Shown here one piece after another: positions 46,810 through 56,600 of a stretch of 64,000 nucleotides of DNA. The stretch comes from Anoplopoma fimbria (taxonomy: Eukaryota; Chordata; Actinopteri; Perciformes; Anoplopomatidae). A model generated the notes under the pieces. It worked only from the letters and a program-made list of their open reading frames with translations. It did no database searches and had not been told where the DNA came from. Numbering within the stretch: position 1 is the stretch's first letter; every line of letters starts with the position of its first letter. The position numbers were made by a program, and so were the translations under genes. The stretch spans positions 13,006,618-13,070,617 of the forward strand of contig NC_072451.1 in assembly GCF_027596085.1 (NCBI RefSeq). Reading direction: 5' to 3'.

Positions 46810-46812
<3 letters not shown>
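46579..46812. mobile_element. Tc1-type MITE
   Basis: The 234-bp element has inverted ends GTACCAGTCAAAAGTTTGGA and the complementary TTTTTGACTGGTACTG, extending about 40 bp inward through ACACACCTTCTCATTCAA. TA flanks both sides within AT microsatellites. No coding sequence. The first base of the left repeat differs from the right. Confidence 0.85.
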
Positions 46813-46854
<42 letters not shown>

Positions 46855-46859
<5 letters not shown>

Positions 46860-48235
46860 CTCTGGAAATAATTAAGAGACCACTTCAAAATTATCAGTTT
46901 CTCTGGTTTTACTATTTATTGGTATGTGTTTGAGTAAAATTTAAATTTTTGTTTTATCTATAAACTACTGACAACATTTCAAAATAAAAATTTCAAATAA
47001 AAATATTGTCATTTAGAGCATTTATTTGCAGAAAATGATGCAGTGTTTTCAGATCTGGAATAATGCAAAGAAAACAAGTTCATATTCTGTTTTAAACAAC
47101 ACAATACTAATGTTTTAACTTAGGAAGAGTTCAGAAATCAATATTTGGTGGAATAACCTTGATTTACAAGCCTTCATGCGTCTTGGCATGCTCTCCACCA
47201 GTCTTTCACATTGCTGTTGGATGACTGTATGCCACTCCTGGCGCAAAAATTCAAGCAGTTCGGCTTTGTTTGATGGCTTTTGACCATCCATCTTCCTCTT
47301 GATCACATTCCAGAGGTTTTCAATGGGATTCAGGTCTGGAGATTGGGCTGGCCATGACAGGGTCCTGATCTGGTGGTCCTTCAGCCACACCTTCACAGAC
47401 CTGGCTGTGTGGCATGGAGCATTGTCCTGCTGGAAAAACCACTCCTCAGAGTTGGGGAACATTGTCAGAGCAGAAGGAAGCAAGTTTTCTTCCAGGACAA
47501 CTTTGTACTTGGCTTGATTCATGCGTCCTTCACAAAGACAAATCTGCCCGATTCCAGCCTTGCTGAAGCACCCCCAGATCATCAACGATCCTCCACCAAA
47601 TTTCACAGTAGGTGCGAGACACTGTGGCTTGTAGGCCTCTCAAGGTCTCCGTCTAACCATTAGACGACCAGGTGTTGGGCAAAGCTGAAAATTGAACTCA
47701 TCAGAGAAGATGACCTTACTCCAGTCCTCTATGGTCCAATCCTTATGGTATTTTGCAAACCTCAGCCTGGCTCTTCTTTGCTTCTCGTTGATGAAGGGCT
47801 TTTTCTAGCTTTGCACGACTTCAGCCCTGCCCCTAGGAGCCTGTTTCTAACCGTCCTCGCCGTGCACTCCACCCCAACTCTTTTTGGAGGTCACTTGACG
47901 TCATCCTACGGTTGTTGAGTGACTTTCGAATGAGTTGGCGGTCATCCCGGTGAGTGGAGAGGTTTTTTTTGTCCTTTGCCGGTCTGTGGCTTTGTTGTCC
48001 CTAATGTCTGCTGTTTGACCTTGTTCTTATGAACCGCCGTCTTTGAAATTTTAAAGATGGAAGCAACCTGATGCTCACTGTATCCCTCTGCCAGTAAAAC
48101 CAGAATTGAACCCTTCTTTATGCATAAATCTGCCAAAAGTAAAATTCAAATGCAATAGCCATGTTTCAACCAGTAAAGGGCAGTTGCTAATCAGGCAAAT
48201 CCTGTCTCAGAGCAATACAGAAAAACATTTGTTTG
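46855..48235 (-). mobile_element. Tc1-like transposon, right end truncated
   Basis: The left end CACAGCTCTGGAAATAATTA follows TA. The matching right repeat is absent: the element stops before 48240, where an L2 fragment begins. It carries a transposase pseudogene on the - strand. Confidence 0.8.
47115..48136 (-). pseudogene. Tc1-like transposase pseudogene
   Basis: The N-terminal HTH part (48136-47942) reads KKGSILVLLAEGYSEHQVAS and KISKTAVHKNKVKQQ. The middle is broken by several stops and shifts. From 47606 the frame is open for 163 codons: MKFGGGSLMIWGCFSKAG, FFQQDNAPCHTARSV (second catalytic D), [15 protein letters not shown] (E), and it ends at FHQILISELFLS. The first catalytic D region (near 47720) lies in a broken frame. 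It encodes a dead DDE transposase of a different family from the copies at 9117 and 54019. Confidence 0.85.
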
Positions 48236-48754
48236 CAGGTCTAGACTAGGTTACTGCAATTCCTTGTTATTAGGCTGTTCTAATAAGTCTCTTGAATCTC
48301 TCCAGTTGATCAAGAATGTTTAGGCACTGATACTAACAAAATCTAAGAAAATAAATCATATTACTCCTGTATTAGCTTCTCTGCACTGGCTCTCTTTAAA
48401 ATCAATAATTTAATCCCTCACGTCACCTACAGTCCCTAATTGGCCAGGCACCATCATATCTTAAGGAGCCTAAAGTACCCTATTTCCCCACTAGAGAGAT
48501 TTTCAGTCTGGGGGGAAGACGCACTCACAACTTTTAGGAGTAGGCTTAAGACTTTACTTTTTGATACGCTTTTGATAGCGCAAAACACTAGAAAATCTGT
48601 GCAATATAAATACACTGTGCAATACTATATTTATTCTGTCTGTATATATAATATTTTTAGTTATTGTGGACTTTTTTACTTTTTTTACTTATTTAATATT
48701 CTTTCCTGTTTTATTACTTTTATTACTTACTATGTCTCTTGTTTGCACTATCTC

Positions 48755-48838
48755 TATGCTGCTGTAATCCTGTAAATGTCCCCGCTGCGGGACTAATAAA
48801 GGATTATTTTATCTTATCTTATCTTATCTTATCTTATA
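48755..48838 (+). repeat. LINE tail module and (TTATC)n microsatellite
   Basis: CCCCGCTGCGGGACTAATAA and AGGATTATTTTATC, followed by repeated TTATC units. Same module as at 18700-18795. Confidence 0.7.
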
Positions 48839-49155
48839 GTTAGCGCTGGCTCATGTTTGCTTTGGCCTAGCCCCTAGATATGCTGCTATATGCCTAGACA
48901 GCCGGGGGACTACCTAGAATACACTGATCTCCTCTCTCCTCTTCTCTATCTTCGTTTGTATGAATTCATTTCCCATTAATGCACATTATTTACATTGCTT
49001 CTTTTCCGGAGTCTTTGTGCTTTCTCTCCTTGCAGGTTTACATGTACAGTGGTAACAGTTTGACCGTGGTTGTGCCTCATGCCATGGCTCTGCTGACACC
49101 CACTGCTACTATCATTATCATCAATATTATTAGTCCTGTGACTTTTACTATTCCC

Positions 49156-50379
49156 TATACCATAACCAGGATTCCGTCCTGGCCGTGGAACAGCGGACCA
49201 GCTCTTTACCCTTGCAGGTCTGTTGGAGGGTGCATGAGAGTTTGCTCATCCAGTCTACATGTGTTTTGTGGACTTGGAGAAGGCCTTCGACCGTGTCCCT
49301 CGGGGAGTCCTGTGGGGGTACTGCGGGAATATGGGGTACCTGGTTCATTACTACGAGCCATTCGGTCCTTGTATGACCAAAGTGAGAGCTGCGTCCGAAT
49401 ACTCGGCACAAAGTCGAGCTTGTTCCCAGTGTGTGTTGGCCTCCGCCAGGGCTGCCCATTGTCACCAATCCTGTTTGTGATTTTCATGGACAGGATTTCA
49501 AGGTGCAGCTGGGGGGAGGAGAGTTTCCGGTTTGGGGACCTCAGAATCACATCCCTGCTTTTTGCAGATGATGTGGTTCTGTTGGCTTCTTCAGAACGGG
49601 ACCTTCAGCACGCACTGGGGCGGTTCACAGCCGAGTGTGAAGCGGTCGGGATGAGAGTCAGTACCTCCAAATCTGAGGCCATGGTTCTCTTCCAGAAAAC
49701 GGTGGATTGCACCCTCTGGGTTGGGAGTGAGTCACTGCCCCAAGCGAGGGAGTTCAAGTATCTCGGGATCTTATTCACGAGTGAGGGTAAAATGGAACGG
49801 GAGATGGACAGGCGGTTCGGTGCAGCGTCAGCAGTGATGCGGGTGTTGTACCGGACCGTTTTGGTGAAGAAGGAGCTGAGCCGTAAGGCAAAGCTCTCAA
49901 TTTACCAGTCCATCTACGTTCCAACCCTCACCTATAGTCATGAGCTTTGGGTAGTGACCGAAAGAATGGGATCGCGAATACAAGCGGCCGAAATGAGCTT
50001 CCTTCGTAGGGTGGCTGGGCTCAGCCTTAGAGATAGGGTGAGGAGCTCAGACATCCGGAGGGAGCTCGGAGTAGAGCCGCTGCTCCTTCGCATCGAAAGG
50101 GGCCAGCTGAGGTGGTTCGGGCATCTGATCAGGATGCCTCCTGGACGCCTCCCTTTAGAGGTTTTCCAGGCACGTCCAACTGGTAAGAGGCCCCGGGGTA
50201 GACCCAGAACACGCTGGAGAGATTATATATCTCGTCTGGCCTGGGAACGCCTCGGGGTTCCCCAGGAGGAGCTGGAAAGTGTTGCTGGGGAGAAGGACGT
50301 CTGGAGGACCCTCCTTAGCTTGCTGCCCCCGCGACCTGGCCCCGGATAAGCGGAAGGAAATGGATGGATATACCATAAC
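49156..50379 (+). mobile_element. 5'-truncated RTE-like LINE with 11-bp target duplication (body 49167-50368)
   Basis: The duplication TATACCATAAC lies at 49156-49166 and 50369-50379. The insertion interrupts L2 3' UTR sequence. It ends with GGATAAGCGGAAGGAAATGG and an ATGGATGGATA tail, typical of RTE-like fish LINEs. The 5' side begins just before RT motif A. Confidence 0.85.
49167..50349 (+). pseudogene. RTE-like reverse transcriptase, C-terminal part with one frameshift
   Basis: The frame starts near QLFTLAGLLEGAW and FVDLEKAFDRVPRG (motif A, 49262-49305). One G appears to be missing in the G run near 49313-49317, after which the frame continues as VLREYGVPGSLLRAI, GLRQGCPLSPILFVIFMDRI (motif B), SLLFADDVVLLASS (motif C, FADD), KYLGILFTSEGKM, LTYSHELWVV, RRVAGLSLRDRVR, LRWFGHLIRMP, and RPRGRPRTRWRDY to the TAA at 50347-50349. 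The open frame that begins upstream at 48979 runs through L2 UTR first; that part is not real protein. Confidence 0.85.
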
Positions 50380-50775
50380 TGCTTTAAGTCATCAATATAA
50401 TTCTACTATATCTATAATAATATAATTGTTCCATCATCATTCTGCTTACTACTCTTATTATATGAATCAGTTATGTCATATGAATTGAATGTGTGGTAAC
50501 TCTGTTATGTTGTTCATTCTGTACACATGACATCTATTGTACTTCTGTCCATCCTGGGAGAAGGATCCCTCCTCTGTCACTCTTCCAAAGGTTTCTTCCT
50601 TTTTTTTCTCCCTGTTAAAGTTTAACAGGGAGTTTGGGGGGGGAATTTTTCCTGTTCGAATGTGGGGGTCTAAGGACAGAGGATGTTGTATGTGTACAGA
50701 TTTGTAAAGCCCTCTGAGGCAAATTTGTGAATTGGGATTTTGGGCTATACAAAATAAATTGAATTGAATAGAATT

Positions 50776-53380
50776 TGATATGTTGTAGCGAGGTTGGAAA
50801 GGCCTGAAGTGACTAACAACCCGAGACATTCATTTCCCCCCCCTCTCTGGTATTTCATCTCTATAGAGGAGGTTTCAATACACTTTCGCAAAGACACTCC
50901 CAAAACCCCCACTCTATAAAGGCGTCAGGGCTGACACTCCACATCATTGAGAGGAAGACCTCAAAGGGGGTGGGGGTCACGCACGCGACATCTGGAAAAG
51001 CCATCAGGAAGGGATGAACTCGAGCATGCCTTTCGTTTGTATGTGTAAACATCCCCTCCTTCTTTTGCCCAGCCAGGAACTAAAATAAAAGGCTAACTGA
51101 GGTCAAAGCAATAAATTCCTTGGCTCAAGAGAACAGGAACCACACTACCTATCTCTGCAATTATTCCTTGTATCCCTGTATAATACTGCATAAGTCTGTG
51201 AAACATTCAATAACCCCAACCAAATTATTTCCCACTTGATTTCAGGATAATACGTTTTTCTCGCGTAGTTGTGGAGTGGAAAACAGAGTTAAATTCATTT
51301 TCAGATATTTCAGATCGGACTCATCATGTGACCATATTGCCCTCCAGTGGTCAAGTGGTGATAACATGTCAAGTGGTGATAACATGTCAGAACAACTCTG
51401 TTAAATTCTGTATACCAAATGTATGTAACTGAAATTCCGTCTCTGCATCCATACAAGTGTGTCAGGTCTATTGAGCTCATAGTGAAGAAAAGTATGCAGG
51501 ATATTTGTTTAAAATGTTAGATTAGTTAAGCTACCAAACCAGAACACACCGAAACTAGGAAACAAAGGAATCCGAAATCTTGGCAAAAACTAAGCCATAA
51601 AATCAAGCCACACCCTGGGACCCGACACCTATCCTGAACAGATAAAACCAGGAGATTTCCTTTGTTCGCTCTCTTGTCTTTTTCGTTTTTGTCGGTCTTA
51701 GGTGTGTCTTGTTAAGTGTTAGGGAGCTTCATACAAGCTCCCGTTATTTTATTTTAGAACAGCTGTTTTTGTCAGTACTTTTCCTTTTCAACTACTTTTA
51801 AGTATCTTATAATTATTCTTTTTTTTGGCAAGCTTTACTTTGTTTTAGTGCACATCTGTTGGCCTCGTGAGATATCAACTTAGATTATTATCGTTAGGCC
51901 AAACAAGTTTAGTCTGAGTATATCAACGAGTAGCCTCACTTAAAGAACTATTCAGAGCTATATCCCTCTCCAAACACCGAACCGAATCCAACACCTGTCT
52001 TGAAGCAAGACACAAAGAACTTCAGAGACACTTTGCCAGCTCACTGGGTGAGCTTTCAGAAGAACCGCTGAATATCAACGCTCCTGCGAGCCCTGCACCG
52101 GCATTCCTTCGCTTCACCGACGGAACCACTTCCGTTCTGAGGGATGTGAGCCGACTCCGAGGGCCGCAGAAACAGCTGTTTGAACCCCTGCAAAGGCATC
52201 TGGACACCGCTACTCACAGTAGGAACAACCAGCTTCAGTATGATCCAGGGTTGGTGTGGGGTATATAAAAGCTCTGATAAATAATAATTTAGATTGAACG
52301 GGTAGAGTAGGGATAGGAGAAAGAGGAGACCTCAACTTTTCTTCACTATCTGATATGATATTGCCTGTTTATTTGAAATCAATTAATTCCTGATTTGTAT
52401 CCTTGTTTAATTATTCATCTTGTCATCCATTAATTTAATCCCTTGAGAAATAAATTACTCATGTATCGCCAAGCCGTTGTCTGTCATATTGATTCAAGGT
52501 GGGAACTATGAGGTCACTGAAATCAGGATTTACGCCTGAGATATTGAGACTGGATAATTTGTTACCAAATTATTGATCATATTTTTATTTGTTTCTTCTA
52601 TTCAGAAGTGGTGCCCCGCAATTTTTACGTAAGCAATATTTTTATTTTAACGTAGTCATTAACAACGCTATAATGTATAATGCAATATGTAGAATTCAAA
52701 TACTTTGCTTTAAAATGTCATGATTAAACAACACTACTAAATACCCATATACATTGGTTTCAGCTGAAAAGTTTGTTTTGGGAATATTTAAGAGTGTTTT
52801 GTTAACTGATTTTATTTTAAAGAAAACTTAACCATAACCTTGCTATCTGCACATCCTGGCTCTATGGAAATTGCTCTATTTGGAATAAGACCTAATTTAG
52901 AATACCCAAACAGAATATGCTGTTTACATGAATTTAAAATTATATTGGAATATTTGTTTGTCTAAAGGAGTCAAAGTTGACCCTTTTTTTGTTCAACTAT
53001 TTTGCAATCGAAATCGCTCAATAATGGGCGCCAGCCATTCCAAACATGGACCAGGCACAGATTTCACAAAAATCTCCAAACTTGGTGGATATTTTCTTTC
53101 ACACAAAAATATCTTTCTTTTATTTTCTTCAATTTTTTTTAAATACCTGTCTCTATAATACATTCTTTTTACACCCAAACAAACTTCAGCCCCCACATGT
53201 CATACCACACATGTGTGTTCTCTGTTTTGCTCCACTAATTAAAAACAGACAAACTATGCAGTACAGGTGCCACTTGAATGGAAAGTAGGTGAGTTAGGTA
53301 ATTTGAACTGCACCTTATTACACACCATGGATTTCCCCTGCTGAGATTATTACTTGTTGCAATTGAATACAATCCTCTCC
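50776..53380. other. Unassigned interval upstream of sass6
   Basis: No gene recognised. 51945-52255 is open on + (SLSKHRTESNTCLEA..., LGELSEEPLNINAPASPAPA, LRDVSRLRGPQKQLFEPLQR) without a known domain. It is followed by GTATATAAAAGC near 52260, an AATAAA near 52448 and GTGGTGCCCCGCAA near 52607, which together faintly resemble an LTR and primer-binding site, but no second LTR was found. A 21-bp direct repeat occurs near 51352-51393. Confidence 0.35.
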
Positions 53381-53460
53381 GGTTCCACTCCAAGTCACTA
53401 GGCGGCGGTAAGGGGTTTTATGTTTGCCAGCGTCAAATAAACTTCAAAAAGAAGAGAATA
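53381..53460 (+). repeat. Fish retroposon-like scrap in the sass6 upstream region
   Basis: AAGTCACTAGGCGGCGGTAA, then TTTGCCAGCGTCAAATAAAC and AAAAAGAAGAGAA resemble a common teleost repeat that ends in AAGAAGAAG. It ends about 100 bp upstream of the sass6 start codon. Confidence 0.4.
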
Positions 53461-53563
53461 ATTCACATTCCGTTTCCAGGGGGATTCAGTTGGCGGCTGA
53501 AAAGCGCCAAATCAAACACAATGAAGGAGTAACAACTAAATACGTATTTAGTTTGACTACAAC

Positions 53564-53625
53564 ATGGAGCAACTCTACAGCAAAGGGTTACAAGTGAACG
53601 TGAGGTGCAGGGACTGTGAGGAGAG
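53564..53625 (+). CDS. sass6: sass6 exon 1 (coding part)
   Basis: ATG at 53564 in context CAACATGG; 20 codons plus two bases (…RCRDCEE + AG), donor GTAAGA at 53626. The CRDCEER motif fits the start of vertebrate SAS-6. No upstream in-frame ATG with homology was seen. Confidence 0.92.
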
Positions 53626-56600
53626 GTAAGACTGCGGACATTGATTTTCCTATTTTAACAAAACCTAGCTAACGTGACCTGGCGTTATGTATTTCAGCGG
53701 CAGACCAGCAAGATATCTTTCTAATGTGTTTATGTAAGCAATAAAGATGAATATACAAAGTTAACGCGACCACTAGGTGCACGTCAGCATGTTACCACAT
53801 TAACCAGGTTAATGACTAACCCTGTGTCGCTTGATAGATAAACTCAGTCAGTTAACTAACTCCCCCAAAAATCTCCAAAAAATAAACTGCGGTCAAGTGA
53901 GCCGTCATCTGCGAAACCTCGGTGTTTTAACCATGGTAATGGCGAATTTCAGCCGAATGCGTCTGTTGTTGTCAAGTAGAAGAACTCTGTAGAACATTTA
54001 GAAGTAAAAAAATATATATAGTGGGTACGGAAAGTATTCAGACCCCTTTAAATTTTTCACTCTTTGTGTCATTGCAGCCATTTGCTAAAATCGAAAAAGT
54101 TCATTTTCTTTCGCATTAATGTACACTCAGCAACCCATCTTGACAGAAAAAAACAGAAATGTAGAATTTTTTGCAAATTTATTAAAAAAGAAAAACTGAA
54201 ATATCACATGGTCATAAGTATTCAGACCCTTTGCTGTGACACTCATATTTAACTCACATGCTGTCCATTTCTTCTGATCCTCCTTGAGATGGTTCTACTC
54301 CTTCATTGGAGTCCAGCTGTGTTTAATTAAACTGATTGGACTTGATTAGGAAAGGCACACACCTGTCTATATAAGACCTTACAGCTCACAGTGCATGTCA
54401 GAACAAATGAGAATCATGAGGTCGAAGGAACTGCCCAAGGAGCTCAGAGACAGAATTGTGGCAAGGCACGGATCTGGCCAAGGTTACAAAATAATTTCTG
54501 CAGCACTCAAGGTTCCTAAGAGCACAGTGGCCTCCATAATCCTTAAATGGAAGAAGTATGGGATGACCAGAACTCTTCCTAGACCTGGCCGTCCAGCCAA
54601 ACTGAGCAGTCGTGGGAGAAGAGCCTTGGTGAGAGAGGTAAAGAAGAACCCAAAGATCACTGTGGCTGAGCTCCAGAGATGCAGTAGGGAGATGGGAGAA
54701 AGTTCCACAAAGTAAACTATCACTGCAGCCCTCCACCAGTCGGGGCTTTATGGCAGAGTGGCCCGACGGAAGCCTCTCCTCGGTGCAAGACATATGAAAG
54801 CCCGCATAGAGTTTGCCAAAAAACACATGGAGGACTCCCAAACTATGAGAAATAAGATTCTCTGGTCTGATGAGACCAAGATTGAACTTTTGGCGTTAAT
54901 TCTAAGCGGTATGTGTGGAGAAAACCAGGCACTGCTCATCACCTGCCCAATACAATCCCAACAGTGAAACATGGTGGTGGCAGCATCATGCTATGGGGGT
55001 GTTTTTCAGCTGCAGGGACAGGACGACTGGTTGCAATTGAAGGAAAGATGAATGCGGCCAAGTACAGAGATATCCTGGAAGAAAACCTCCTCCAGAGTGC
55101 TCAGGACCTCAGACTGGGCCGAAGGTTCACCTTCCAACAAGACAATGACCTGAAGCACACAGCTAAAATAACAAAGGAGTGGCTTCGGAACAAGTCTGTG
55201 ACCATTCTTGACTGGCCCAGCCAGAGCCCTGACCTAAACCCAATTGAGCATCTCTGGAAAGACCTGAAAATGGCTGTCCACCAACGTTCACCATCCAACC
55301 TGACAGAACTGGAGAGTATCTGCAAGGAAGAATGGCAGAGGATCCCCAAATCCAGGTGTGAGAAACTTGTTGCATCATTCCCAAGAAGGCTGTACTAGCT
55401 CAAAAGGGTGCTTCTACTCAATACTGAGCAAAGGGTCTGAATACTTATGACCATGTGATATTTCAGTTTTTCTTTTTTAATAAATTTGCAAAAATTTCTA
55501 CATTTCTGTTTTTTTCTGTCAAGATGGGTTGCTGAGTGTACATTAATGCGAAAAAAAATGAACTTTTTCGATTTTAGCAAATGGCTGCAATGAAACAAAG
55601 GGTGAAAAATTTAAAGGGGTCTGAATACTTTCCGTACCCACTGTATATATATTTTAACGGGATTCGAACCCGTATCATTGAGTGGGAAAACATAATGGGT
55701 GGGGAAAGAACTGCGCTATGTCCAAAACACGGACATCAATCAGGGATATAGGATAAATATAAGGTAAACACACAGTCAGCAGTCGCTCTTTAAAGCACAA
55801 AGCATGAATAGGCGGCTCTTTGAAATCTGTTGATTCAAAATGTCATTGTAGCGCTTAAAATCAATGATAAAGATGTTTGTGATGTTGTCATGAAGTGACA
55901 ACATAAATGGATAATTTGTATTAAAAAAATATCAGTGATAAACAGTCAAATTATTTGCTAATTTTACCCCTTGAGTGTGTCTACCATGTAATACAAGTTG
56001 TGAGGCTATTAGACAAATTGAATGTGATTATGTATTTTACTTATTCTCAATTGTTTCACAAATCTGTATTTTTGGCTGGTTGCATTTGATCTGAAAAACT
56101 GTTTTTTTTTGTGGCCTCTGATGCAATTTTTAACCTCATGAATCACAACATCTGCCTCATTAATTTGCAGCGCTACAAAGACGTTTAGAATAGTCAGTTT
56201 TTAAACATCCGTCCATTTGTTTCGCAAACCAGCTATATTACAAAATGGCACAAGTTGATCATGCTGCTCTGTGCAGCTTTGGAGTGACTGCTGACTGTTT
56301 AATGTTTTGGCTTAATTTTTGCCTTCAACACATTTCACCACGCTGATCGTGGCGTAGTTGTATTACCTCTGACCATCAACTGTTTTCCCACACAATGATA
56401 TGAGTTCAAACCCCATTATGTTTTTTTTATTTGTATTATTACTTTAATGGTGCCACAAAGTTTTTCTACGTGAAACAGTTTGACACAAAACAGGCTCCAA
56501 AGACGATTATGTGTTTTTTTACCAACTTTAGGATTATTACACTTAATTAACCGGCATAATTCAAAACTGCACCGAAGGACATGGACAGGGTGGTCACAAG

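Larger units (their letters stand above)
48238..50775 (+). mobile_element. L2-type LINE 3' fragment hosting an RTE-like LINE
   Basis: It begins in the RT C-terminal region ([31 protein letters not shown]) at 48240-48400, with a scrambled or inserted stretch to 48838, then the same 3' UTR as at 9718-10718 (reverse orientation), ending TTGGGCTATACAAAATAAAT and TGAATTGAAT near 50775. An RTE-like element interrupts the UTR at 49167-50368. Confidence 0.8.

Noticed and set aside
49148..49550. Overlapping - strand and alternate-frame ORFs of 60-114 codons
   Set aside because: Shadows of the RTE reverse transcriptase frame, which has all RT motifs.
52250..52630. Candidate LTR
   Set aside because: TATA-like and AATAAA signals are common in AT-rich DNA, and no second LTR or target duplication was seen. 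Kept only as a weak observation.
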